Shown: piece after piece, positions 26,443 to 39,325 of the stretch
How positions within the stretch are numbered: the stretch's first letter is position 1
Layout of the letters: each line of letters opens with the position of its first letter
NCBI GenBank assembly: GCA_013397935.1
Contig: VZRN01005169.1
Span: 1,806,348-1,870,347, forward strand
Direction: 5' to 3'
Origin: Dasyornis broadbenti
Taxonomy: Eukaryota > Chordata > Aves > Passeriformes > Dasyornithidae
Length of the DNA: 64,000 bases
Made by a program: the position numbers and the translations under genes
Notes under the pieces: generated by a model
The model's input: only the letters and a program-made list of their open reading frames with translations
Database searches by the model: none
Told to the model about the DNA's origin: nothing

Positions 26443-29400
26443 CAGTGTAAACCACAGAGCTGCAAACAAACAAAGTGCAAATTAAGTGAAATCTACCATG
26501 TTGGTAACTCTGTGATGGGTATTCACCCAGCAGGACTTCTGGTCTGGCTAAATTTCTCTACTTTTATAACCTGGAATCCAGTCATGCCTCATGCTGGGGA
26601 ACCTGTACCTGCTTTTATATTATTTCCTTGTGAAACTGCTGGTCTGCACCACTCTGAGGTGACACTAAAGGGGAATAAGAATTTTTAAACACCAATAAAA
26701 CAGAACTGTTTCAACTTATTTTATATTTTCGTGCTTTACAGTTAGTTTTACGGAGCCTTGAGAATCCTGAAGTCTTTTCATGGTTGTGTTCTGTAGCCAT
26801 TTGCTTGGGCTGTCCCCACACACAGCCTTACAGCGCAGACCAGAGTGATCCTTGAGACAAACCACAACCAAATAAAACTGATTTGGGGGAATGTTTACAA
26901 GCGACGTGAAGAAGAGATTAATTTTCTGTGTCAGGGAAAACTCCGAAGGCACCATACAAATCCTCTGCAGGTATGTATTGTGCAACAGCACGGTCTGCAT
27001 GCCTGATACATGATCACAGCATGGTTCATGTAGCTCATGGATGTTTAGTGTAGAACATCTATAGGGTAAAGAGCATTTGCAGAATGACTGGAACAGAAAA
27101 TATGAGAACACTCTACAGAGCTGTACAGTTGAGGACTTGGTGATATCAGCATCTCTTTGGTTTCCCTGGAGTCAGTACCACCTGGTGTCTGGCGTGAAGA
27201 AGAGATAACAAATCTCTTCCTTTAATAGACATGTTTGGGGTTTTTGCTCCCTTCCCCCAGCCCCAGTGTACGGCACAGAAATCCATCATGCCTCCCAGCC
27301 TTTTTCCCTGTACCAAAAATGTTCTTGCTTGTGTTGAGCTGGATTGGTAAATGAGGAGAGAAAAAAATAACAAAGGAAAAAGAAAAAAGTTGTAAAGGAG
27401 AGAAGAAACAGGTTTCTTAATAGTTACCTACTCACGTGGTGCTTAAAGACATGCTTGGAACACAGCATAGTCACTCATATAAATGGTATTATACCACTTT
27501 TACGTATGTATGTTCAGGCACATTTTCCTCCTTTCCAGGCCATGCAGATCAGCAAGCTGCCCCGAATGTCAGAGACATCCAGGGAGGGCTGCAGATAAGA
27601 ATTTTAGACTTAAAAGTACAACTCACAAAATGCATTATTTGGCTGTCAAACCAGGACTTGCTAAATTAATGAAGCATTTTAATTCCCAGATCAACAGAAG
27701 CAAAGTTAATTTTGTGAAAGTGTGCTAGATTCCAAACCTATTACTATTAAGACTAACTTAAACCTCATCTACATTCTTCAGGGAACAGGAGAGGAGAATA
27801 AACAGAGGTGAAATTAAGCACAAATGTGAAGTGGTATTTTTTTTTGACTGCAGTAATCTTGAGGAAAGAAACTTAGAGGCCTGTTAACACTAATTCCTAT
27901 TAGACTGGTCCATTTTCCTGCAGCCTACCAGATGCCATTTTCTTTATGCACTGTTCTTTTTTTTCCCTTTTCACCCTACAACAAAAAGCAAATGCATTTG
28001 GTTTTGCAGAAGTTAAGCCTATATCTCCCAAATTATTATTTGTCTTGTAGGAGTTGTGCAGACCTTTCATGGATCAGGGTCCCTAGAATTAGGTTTTGTA
28101 TAAACGCACTACAAGGAAATGGTCTTTTCTCTAAAGATCTTGCACAGTGTCAGGTCTCAAACTGAGAAATGAGAAGCAAATCCACTCTGTAAAACAAAGA
28201 AATGCAGAACTGGATGTGTGGCCTTCCTTTAAAAGAACAATATTTACTTTGAGGTTAGAAAAGATATGCATGGATGAATTTAATGCTCTAAGACAGTCTT
28301 GGGAAAGGGGGGCAGTGATGAGATGAGACATATGATCTCTACAGGACAGGAAAGATTTAATTTTGAAGACCAGATCTGTCCTGCACTGTCCTTGTGAGTC
28401 CTGAGCTCATGGGCTTTGAGACCCAGGGATGGAAAGGCCATACTCTGTCCACCACTGCACAGGAAGTCACCAGACAATTGGGCAGGCAGGTGACTTGGTT
28501 GACATAAAGACACCGAGGTTTGAGTTTCTCACTCAAATCATGCCAGTGCAGGCAGTGGTACACTTGGTAGATTGCTAGCTCATCTAGATCCATCTCCTTT
28601 TCACCTGCTTCTAGCCCTGAACAAAGAACTGTTCCTTGACAGAGAGCTGCTGGACTTCTGCAAAACCAACTGGATAACACAGACTTGACATTTTGCAATG
28701 AGAATATTTTCACTGGAAGTTTCCCAAACCGCATAAACCCCATGTCTCCATCCTCACTTTCAGCATTTGATAAAGAGCTTCTGAGGCAAGCCTGCATTTG
28801 GGAAACTCCTTTTGCTTTTCCTGAGCCTTCTGCTTTCTAGCTGTCTCTAGGGCTCAGCCTGGACAAATGAGTGAAATGGGACCAGCCAATTAACATGACA
28901 TTCTTCACCTAACTTGACTCCAATCAAGATGGATTTCATGAAGACAACCCTGACACAAAAATCTGGTCTCATTTCTGTGCAACACACAGGTGTCCCACCA
29001 GCCCTTCAAAGAGGAAGGCTTACTCCTGAGCAAATATTTGACAAAGCCAAGATTTATCAGCCCCACTCAGGCATTTTGATCAATGGATCTATCTAGGCTA
29101 AGAAAAAGTGGACCTGAGGGGACAAAGGCCCTTCATGTGTCAACCATGGAAGAATTGTTATCTTTTTATACAGCATTAATCCCACAAAAGAAGCTACTCA
29201 CAAAGATACTTTTAGGCACAGGAATCCAGATTTGGGTTCCCTCTACAGACACCAGACAAAAAGCTTCTCAAATGGACTGCAGAGCACCAACGTTTGGCTC
29301 CAATAAGACATTTCAGAACTGGAGCCTCTCATTCTCCCGTGATTATGGAGGATGCCAAGAAAGATAATCCTCCTTGCAAATACCTCCAAAGGCTCCAGGC

Positions 29401-32400
29401 TGGATTGAAAGGACAGTTTTATATTAAGAAGAGAGCACAGATTCAACTTTGCTGGGCTTCAATATCAAATTTTCTTTACCAAGACATTGACATACTTCAT
29501 AAAACTGTTCAGAACTCCTCAGAGAAAAAGCACTAAGTTAAAACTAAACCATCCCTACTTCCATAGAAAATGAATATGAGACTTAACAATGTATTTCTGT
29601 GCTTGCAAAAATGGGTAGGAAGACTAAAATAATTGTCCTGATTTTCAGTGTCTAACTTTAGACACCCAAATTTGAAAATTTAGGTCATGTGACAGTCTAT
29701 ACTATTTAAATCTCATCCCCTGGATTAATGCAACATAAAGCTACCTCTTGCTGTTCCTGTAGTTGTGATTTTAAAATGAAACATGTTCAGGGTAAGAAGC
29801 AGATTTCCCCTGTATTAAAATGCTCTGAAAACTACATCATCTTATTAATCAGCAGTAGGAACTACAGCAACTTCAAGCTTGGTGCATTTTATTTTGGAGA
29901 ATTAACCATTAAGAAAGGCCTCTGCGTGCCTGGAAACGTAGAACCTTTGCCAAGTTTATCAATAGACAGAGGCAAAATTGCTGTCAACCTGACCTGGACA
30001 ATTGCAAAGGGTTCATTATTCATGCTCATTCAATTTCTGGCCGTTTTGCTGAGACAAGGATGATACTCAGTGCCAATTGAGATGGTGGTTTGGAGATGGA
30101 CACTTTCCCACTATAAACTGGACCACATCCACTGGCTTATTTCATGCACTGAACAGCTGTTGCTGGGAAAAAAAAAAAATCCTGATCCAAGCCAGTGTCC
30201 CAGAGGTAAGGGATCCTGTAAAAAGAAATGGCATTCAGATGTAATGTTCATAAAATTATGTTTCAATTTAAATGGCGGTTTGGGAATAGAAAAATACAAA
30301 GACTCCCTTTAACCCTTTGCTTTCTAGCTTTGAAAATAGCCAAGCTCATACAACTTTGACCCTAAAAGCCCAAAAACCTACTCTCTAATGCAGTTTGCTA
30401 TGTGAAGTTTCAAGCAAAGGAGAAAGATTTCCTGAGCGTGTAACCAAGACAAAAAGGTAAGGAGGAAAAGTTGTTAAAAACATCCCTTATAAGTAGGAGG
30501 TTTGAATGGTACTCTTAAAATTGCATTTATGGTGAATCATAATATTTTAAAGGGTGTGCCACTATGATGTGAACATAATCCCAACTCTTTTGTATTGATT
30601 ATATAATAAAGATATGTGACAGCTTCTTGCAAACATTTGCATTCATTATCTCCCACTACTATTCAGGTCAAGTGTCTTTATCACTAAAGCTGTAGAATAA
30701 ACCTTATTTATTTTGGTTCATCTGTTTGCTCCCTAGAGAGAAAACGGCACACACAATTAGAAATTTAAAGAAACCTCTTTTGCTTGCATTTTCTATGCAT
30801 ATTTAAAGAACTTTCCAAGAATACAACAGCCAGGAAATGGGAGAAATCACATTTTGTTTGAATCATTCATGTAGTTCTACGCCTTGAACATAAACAATTT
30901 CTTCTTTAGTCATTCTTATTTATATAACAGACCACCTGTCATACTGCAACAGCATCACAGTAGTTTCCAGAAGTCCAGTAACGTCACAAACACAGGAATA
31001 CAGCAATCCTCAGCTTGCCTATTTATCTTAATTTCAGAAAGCTGAGTACACATGATGGAAGTGGCAAACACCCGAAGTGAGCATGGTCATGCTGGAAAAT
31101 GCCTACCCTGTTGTGTACATCCTTCTTACCACTCTGGTTTTCATACACTTGCCTGGTCACTCATGTACAACTGCTGTGGTAACACCCGCTCTGAAGTTAT
31201 ACCCAAGGTTTTGTCTTTCTCTGTGAACTTTTAGCGCTAAAGAACACTTGAGCAGCTGAACCGCAGAAGGACTTTCTTTGAAAACATCTTAGTGATGTCC
31301 TTCCAGATATCCTGGGACTCAGAAGCCATCAAGTGCCTTCTGAAGATGGGATTGGGTCTCCCACACCATTTCTGAGCCCTAGAAAGCACAACCTTTATCT
31401 AAGTGCAGTCACATATGGTTGTAACTGTCTGTACCACTTTGTTAAAAGAAAAAAACTGCACAGGAACGCTTTAATTACCCATGTAGCATATTGCATGCTG
31501 ATATTAATGATGCCTTTACATCTGCAACACAAAAATAGGAGGCGCAAAGAGGTTTAGAATTGCTGCAGGATTTCATATCATATCATCAACCACAATGTGC
31601 TTGTTGAACAGACCAGTCTCTAGCGCCTCAAAAAACCCACTCTGTGGGGTTCCATCTCAGTGGCACCCAAAACTCAACTAAAAGGTTCCTATTCCTTCTG
31701 AATCCAAAGACCAGTATATGACACAGTTTTGAAATAGACAGGGAAAAAACCCACACTCAAAAGGCATTCCCTACCCCAGCATCTGCCAGTTTGTTTATCT
31801 GCCTGTGCTTGAGCTCCTTGGCAAAATACAAGGCATATAATGCTGTCAAAAATCGACCCAAAATCCAAGTCCATTGAGATGGCAAAGGACCAAGAGGCTG
31901 GAAATCAGGCATCTCCTGGCCTCTGCCAGTGCCATCCAATGAGTCTGGATGCATCTCCTGTCATTCAAGTGTGCTTACATATAATTTTTCACATTCAAAC
32001 CTTTTTTTTTCTTGTTCAGACTGTATGATTGCTAAGACAGGGACTTGTGGGTCTTGCGGTACGCTTAGATAGGATGAAGAGAAAAAGGAGCCCATAGACG
32101 TCCTGTGGCCATCAACATTCAAAAAAATTAACAGTAAAAAAAAATAAAAAAAAATAATTTCCAATAATCCAGTCCACCTTTACCAAGTAAAGATAAGCAT
32201 CAGAAAATCAAGACAAAAAGAAAACTTCTGGTCCTGGTTGCTCTAAAGCAATCACTGAAGACAAAATCAAGCATACAAGGTCTCGGTTTCAGCTTGGGTA
32301 ATGTTAATTTTCTTCCCAGTAGCTGGTACAGTGCTATGCTTTGGATTTAGGATGAGAAAGATAATGAGAATTCACTGCTGCTCCAGTTGTGGCTAAGCAG

Positions 32401-33019
32401 GGTTTACACCAGCTACAAAGACTTTTCAGCTTCTCACACCTCCCCACCTGCGATGTGGCTGGGGAGCACAGGGAGCTGGGAGGGGACAATGAGGGACAGC
32501 CTACCCCAACCGGCTAAAGGGATATTCCACTATTTCTCTTCTGCCCTATTAAACTATCTCAACCTATGAATTTTACTTCCACCTCCCCATTCTCTCCCCT
32601 ATGCCACTGAGGGCACAGGGGGAATGAGCAAGAGGGTTCAACCACATTGTCTAAGTTGTTCCTTCTTAGATTTGCAAAGTGACAGATATTATTAAGCTTG
32701 GAGAGAGAGAAAAGCCAGCGCACCCCAGAAGTGAGACATGCACAGGAACAGCTGCAATGCACACAATATTGGCAGGATTATCTTTAGGTCTCATGTAGAG
32801 TCAACTCAAAAGGAACACATCTTCCACAAATATAAATGTTCTCTTCCAGGGCTGTACTTGTTTAACATCCACTGCTGTATATTGGTTGTTCCCCACGTAT
32901 TGTAATGACAGAGTGCAGTTAAGCAAACACCACTACTGCACAAGAGGGTCAGTTTTAATAAATGCAAATGAATTAAACTAGACATAAGCAGGTTATGAAA
33001 TAATGAGAGAGTTGCCAAG

Positions 33020-33290
33020 AATCAAAGAAGAGATTGAATTTAACCATTATTAAAATGACAAAACTTGGGATCACCAACTGTAAACAATTTTCATCACCTA
33101 ATTAAACAGCCCATTAGTGTTTTCAAAAGAGATGGCTGGCGGTGGCCACTCAGAAAAACTGTTGACTTTGCAATGGTTTGTGCTCTGAGTTAATGGAGTT
33201 GATTTCAAACAAGCACTTCCCCTACGCAATTCATTACAATCCCATCAAATCCTCTGTGTAATGTTGCTCACTCTGGAATCCAACCTGAGC
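33020..33290. promoter_or_regulatory. candidate conserved non-coding element
   Basis: Contains ACCTAATTAAACAGCCCATT, TGTAAACAATTTTC (forkhead-like GTAAACA), GGCTGGCGGTGGCCACTCAG and TTGCAATGGTTTGTGC. It is balanced in composition, non-repetitive and free of coding signature, and ends about 150 bases before the TA microsatellite. Confidence 0.3.
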
Positions 33291-33438
33291 CCATAGTGCC
33301 GAGCACTGGGGCTGCATCCAACTGCTGTGCAGCACCAACCGCCCCGGGTAAGTACAAAGCACAGGAGGAGGTGAGAGCACTGCCCATCACCTCAACAACC
33401 CTGCTGGATTAAGATTACTTACTGTGCAAAATAATTTA

Positions 33439-33464
33439 CATATATATATATATACATACATATG
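33439..33464. repeat. (TA)n microsatellite
   Basis: A run of alternating TA with interspersed CATACATA, about 26 bases, in the CELF2 intron. It is likely length-polymorphic. Confidence 0.9.
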
Positions 33465-33748
33465 AAAGAAGCTGGCGTTAGGGGCAGGGAAGAAACAAGG
33501 ACCTACCACTACACATCTAATTTTGCTTCATTCTCATATTGAGTTCAATACTACAAAACGACAAAGCACAACCTAAAGCATGTGTTATAAAGTTACAAAT
33601 GAAAAATTAAAATCCCTAGAGAAAAATTAATTTCTATAAAAGTTTTGAAGTATGATGAGTCCCCACTGACAGGACATTTTGCAGTTGTGAAGAATGCTCT
33701 TGTCCAAAGTTTCTCAGAAGTCTCTAACCACCCACTGGCATCAATTTA

Positions 33749-34157
33749 GAATCAATCACAGAATGGTTTTGGTGTGAAAGGACCTTAATGATCATTGAGT
33801 CCAATCGCGCTGCCACAGGGCAGGGACATTTTCCACTAGCCCAAGTTGCTCAGAGCCCCATTCACCCTGGTCTTGAAAATTTCCAGGGATGGGACACCCA
33901 CAGCTTCTCTGCGCAGCTTGTTCCAGTGCCTCACCACCCTCTCAGTAAAGAATTTCTTCCCAACATGTAATCTAAGCCTGCACTCTCTAAATATAAGCCA
34001 TTCCCCCTCGTAGTCCTGTTCAAAGTCCCTTGTTCAAAGTCCCCCTCCAGCTTCCTTGTAGCCCCTTTTGGTACTGGAAGGTGCTAAAAGGCCTCTCCAA
34101 AGCCTTCCCTTCTCCAGGCTGAACAACTCCTACTCTCTCAACCTATCTTCTAGTGAA
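33749..34157 (-). mobile_element. CR1 LINE 3' fragment
   Basis: It starts with AATCACAGAATGGTTTTGG, the complement of the CR1 3' end, and continues through CAGGGCAGGGACATTTTCCA, GGATGGGACACCCACAGC, CAGTAAAGAATTTCTTCC and CTTCTCCAGGCTGAACAAC. Orientation is minus and it is 5'-truncated. It contains a 14-base tandem duplication of TGTTCAAAGTCCC at 34017-34043 that is not expected in the consensus. Confidence 0.93.
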
Positions 34158-37100
34158 AGGATTGACTAAGACTCCCTGAGTATGTGTGCAATCCCAGTCA
34201 CCTGCTGAAGTGATTTGCGAAATGCTTCAGCGTGATCTGTGGCAGAAAACTCAAACACTGCAATTCCCTTCTGTGCCACCACCCCTGCCAGGAAAGATGA
34301 GCAGACAAGATTTGCCTGTGGCTTGAACAAGGTGTTGAAAAGGTTCCCCAGCTATCCGTAGACAACAAAAAATTAAGTAGGGTGAAGATTTGTTGAATTG
34401 TTCTAAATTATTGCGAGTCATTGTTTAGAACAAGCTTCTTCCTGTCTTTATCTCTCTTAAATAGAACTGTATCTGAAAATATATTTGTTTATGCAAATTG
34501 GACATCCCTCTCCTATTTGAATTAGCACCATAAGTACATTCTGTATCAGTGCAGACATACTCAATGTATTTAATGTCAACACTACTAGCAATGATGGAGA
34601 TTGGAAATATTGCTCTGCTTGTTGGCCATGGAATAAATTTGCCAAACAGAATCACTGTAGCTCTAGAGTTTAAATTAATGCAAGCAACACTGTTATCAGT
34701 CGTCTTTAGCCTGCCACTCTTAACTTCTAACAGAAACATTTAGGAATAGGAAGCATTACATCTGGCTACAGCTGCATATTACATGGTCCATTGAGACTTA
34801 GATGCTGATGGCTGAACTGAATAACAAACAGCTGGGTATAAATGCAAAGATCAGGGAATCATAAGAAAATGCTTGTATAGTATCTTTGAAGCCTCAAACA
34901 CAATGATACCGCATTAGTGCTATTAGCATCACAGAATGGAACAGCCTGAGGATCAGCATTCAACTCCTCAGTGTGGGGGAAGCTGCAACTTTCAGGCAGG
35001 TACTGGCAGACTCCTTTCTGACTACTGTGATGTTTATATTCAAACAGTGCATTTTATTTTAAAAGTTGGTTGTGAAACTAACATCAATCCTGTCTGCAGT
35101 GCCAGGCAAAACTCACCCTGCCTCAGGAGTAATGGGACATACTTCCTTGCTCTCCCTCCTTGGGAAAGTCCTGAGAATCTTTCAAAACTAACAAATGTAT
35201 TTTTAGTGCCATTGGAAAGTTATGGTACAAATATCTGAAATGGGACAAGTTTGATTCATTGCATGCACAAGCCAATTTACTGAAAATTATGTTTCACTCC
35301 TCCATAGGTCTAAAAATTGCTAAGAGGGAAAACCAAGTAGCAGAGTTTTGGTGTGGCCATGGTGATGTGTCTTCTCAACTGTCCTTCAGGTGTTCCCAAA
35401 AGTACAAGCTGCTGTGCAATCCTTGAAACTCAGCAGCTTCCACTGGAAGAGGATTTTATTTTTGAGTCAAAGAACAAATGAGTGTTATTCTATTAAATTT
35501 ACTATACAGACTGCACGCTGTCAGGAGTGACATTAGATGCGACTGTCTGGCCTACAAAGCAACAGTACAGAAAGCATCAAAAGACCTCTCGAAGGCAACT
35601 GAAGAACAAAGACAAAAAACCCTGAGTGTGGCAGAAGATAAGACCTAAAAGTTGTCACTAATTGGCATAAGGGAAGAAAAAATAGCTTGTGGTCCCTTTT
35701 ATAAATAGACTGCTTGTTCAGTAAGTGAATGTGAGTCGTCTGGACTTGTAAAACCTAGAAACCTGTTTTCCTGCCTAATGGGACATCCTACAGCTCAAAG
35801 GGCACTTTGTTAACTCTTGTCCAACTCTACCAGAATTAGCAGGGAGGGGAATGCCTGCAGAAGGGGATAAGTGCCCAAGATGAGTGAATATAGGTATATA
35901 ATAGGAAAAAATGAAGAGCACCTCTCCTTATAGCTCCTCTCAATAGAGCAGGTCTCCCTGTACTGAAGTCTTTAGTGAACGTTCCCATCTCAGGAATATG
36001 GCCACTCACATTTCTGAAGTAGTTTAAATGTCAAAGACTTCCTGAAAGCCCAAGCAGACATAGTTTTGATTCCTCAGACATGACTGAACAGGCTTGAAAC
36101 TGCTTTTTGGATTCCAATGGAGAAACAAATATTCAGGATGGTGGAGATGATTTGTTGAGCAAATGTAATGATGGGTGGTGTTGCAAGCAGAGAAAGAAAA
36201 TACATTTCTAGCCCGCCAGAGTTATGGCAGATGATGAAGAGACAGCAGACTCATGATGAAGAAGAAAGAAAGAAAAAATGATTCTTTAAAGGGAAATGGA
36301 TAGTTTTACAAACACATCATAGTTCTTGAGCCTCAGAAGATGACAGAAAAGGTGTGAGGTGACACAGCATAGAAGAACACCACACATAAGAAGTGGGCAG
36401 AAACACAGAACTTTGCATCTTGACAGAAATCCATCATAAAAATAAAAGCAAAGTGGGTTATTTTCACTAATTGGAATACCAGCGCCCTTTGATCTGTCTG
36501 GGTCTTGATATTATTATGTAAGAAGAAATTCCCACTACGATGCCAAAGACCAAAGGGGGTTTAACTTCAGCAAAGAAAGTTGCTTCAGTTTCTCTACTGG
36601 AAACAGCCTCTGCCAATGTTGAAGACAGCTCTGAGAATTCAGGAGCATTAAAGAGGCTAATGTACTTGAGCTTTGTTCTAATTACTTTTCTTAATAAGTT
36701 TTGCTGGACCACTAAGAATAGATGCTGTCCTGGGAACTCCAGCACTCAATCACCACAGTGTTCTTGTGCATAACTTGCAGCAATCAGGGAGCAGAACTTG
36801 GAGGCAGAATTACCAACTTGGGCAACAACTGCATAAAGTACGTGGATCTAGTTGCCCTTACTGTCACCTGCCTGCAGTGTGATGTTGCCCAGACCCCTTT
36901 CCACATAAAGATGGATGGTCATAAACAGGTATCTAATAAGACTCACAGTATTTCATCCAAATTATTTTTAAAATTGATTTTAACATTAAATGTGAACCTA
37001 GGAAGAGCAACCAAATGATTACTTCCTTTAGAAAGATAAAAAACAACTAGCTTGAAAGGAAAGCAGTGTATACACACTAATTTTACTCCAGACTATTTAT

Positions 37101-39285
37101 GCTTCTAACAATAAATTCCTACATTCCTGCATTTGTTCTCATGGATTTACAGGCATTCAGGACCATTCCTTATTTATCTATTTATTAGCATTGATGTGAT
37201 CATTCAACATCTGTACGCACGCTCCTCGATGCGGTAAATCATAGAACCAATAACTGCATGTGCCTTTCTATCCAAAGGCATTTATCTCCCTGGTATCAGA
37301 GACAAACTCAGTTTTCAGAGAACTTTTAAAAGCCTCACTTATTGGAGGGAAAACCCCATTCAGAACTGCAGTTCATAAGATGAAGATGAATGCATGGGTA
37401 TTATGAACACAGGTGATTGATACACTATGATTTCATCAATTTCTACTCTCAAAAGCATACTACAGGAGATCAGAATTAGCTGTCTCCACCTGGGAGCTTC
37501 TGTTTAAGTTTCCAGTGCTTGTTTTACACAGAAAGTCAAGGATGTGTATTCTTTTGCTTCTGGTTCTTCAGCTGCTGGAAAGAAGATGGTAACACTGCTG
37601 TAGGGAAGTGGTGCTTTAGTGAGATGCGCAGTTTGAGCAGCAGCACTAAAACTCCTCGGTGTCCAGGAGAACATCATGAAAACAGCATTTTCATTACTAT
37701 TGTTTTCATTCCGAAAAACATGGCTGCTCCACAGCATGGTATGGTAGGATGTTTCAACACTCATGTTATGATCTGTCTAATAAATCTTTTAACATTGCCA
37801 CCAATTGTGAATAAAATCTCAAATCCATGAAAATATTTTAAATAAGCAAACAGACTAAGTACTTCAACTTTATTTATACTGATCTGAATTACAAATTTTA
37901 GTTTGACTGGTTTCAGTGGCAAACTAGAAGAAATAACAGCACTAGCTTGATTATCAAAAGGCCTTGATTTTCAGTAAAAAATGCTTTACTGCAGGCTAAC
38001 AGTGCTGGTTTCCTGCATCTTGAAAGCTACAGTACTGGGCCTTATAGTTTGATTTTTATAAGCCTTATAATGAGGGTGGAGAGGATATACATTCCATTCT
38101 TCAGCTGCATTTTTGTTCCACAAAGACTGCAATTTTCAGTCTCTTGAAAATGTAATTATAGATAATGTTTGCATCAGTGGCAAGAACACAATGAACACAT
38201 GGGGCATGAAAACTCCACTCAAATCACATCCTCTTAGGTTACGAAGCTTGTCTTCTGCCAAGAGTGGAGGCATTTCAACAAGCTAATGTTCAGTATGAAA
38301 AGGACTGCGGTTTATACTAACCCATACATACATTCTACTTTTACTTTTCCCATTATTCTACTCTTTGCATGGGGAACCTAAATTAACCAGAACAAAGATT
38401 AATTGGAGTTAACTTTGAAAATTTGAGGTCTATAAAAAATTAGAAATACAGTAGGCTGAAAATGTAGAGGTGTCTCAGTACACCTTGTTCAAATGACCAT
38501 GCCTTTCACAGTAGCAAAAGCAAATCTAGATCAGAACAAAAAGATAGCAAGTGAAAAGGTATCAAGGTTGCATGAGGTGAGGTCACTTTGAGACAAACTA
38601 ACCAGCTGCAGTTTAGAAATGAGACTGAAGGCTGCTTCAAAGATGACATGATCATAGATTTCAGAAAGAGAAATCAAGCATTTGATTTGTTCAGAAGATC
38701 CAGAAGAGTAAATTATTTTAGGGTAAAACGAAATATATGTATCTGATATTAAAAAAAGAAATCCGTATCAGAGGAGGTCTGCTTCACGTAAGTTAATCAT
38801 ACCCTAAGCAAAAGTGATTTGTGCTTCTCTATTCAGCATCTGCTTCAGCAGCAAACCAGAATCAGTCTGAGACACGAGTGATCTTGATGCTACTGTGGTG
38901 CTACTTTCAACACACCCATCCCCTGGAGTGCACTGAGCTCCGTGACAAAGAAAATTAACCCGCTTTCTAAACAAGGTTTTACACACAGAAGGAAGAACGT
39001 ACAAAGCGTCCCCAAGTCCCACAGGTGTGAGGGCAGGCAGACTCAGAGCTTGACACCACAGAATATTCCAAATGAGGGATGAGAACAGAGGGCATTCTGA
39101 GAGAACCTCCTCCCTCTGAAGACCACAATTTAACTGCTAGCGTTTTGATGCCATTAACCTTACCATTGCAACGGATGAAGATGACTTTTAAAAAAGAACT
39201 AAGAAAAATAAAAACAGGAGGATAAATTAACACCTTAAAAGGCCTGAAGGCAAATCAGGATAACCCCAAAATACACTGTTATCAG

Positions 39286-39325
39286 CCATAACTTTCTGTC
39301 CCTTTCCATAACTTTCTCTCCATTT
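39286..39325. repeat. 20-base imperfect tandem duplication
   Basis: CCATAACTTTCT recurs at 20-base spacing with similar flanks (TGTCCCTTT and CTCCATTT). It is a short imperfect duplication. Confidence 0.65.

Larger units (their letters stand above)
26443..33748. other. non-coding, presumed CELF2 intron 1
   Basis: No gene or element is recognised apart from the TA microsatellite and the candidate element near 33.1 kb. Open frames of up to about 146 codons (28357-28797 minus) have no recognisable domain, and the sequence has no codon-like GC pattern. Confidence 0.7.

Noticed and set aside
34927..34945. ATCACAGAATGGAACAGCC, like a CR1 3' end
   Set aside because: The match stops after about 11 bases and no CR1 body follows.
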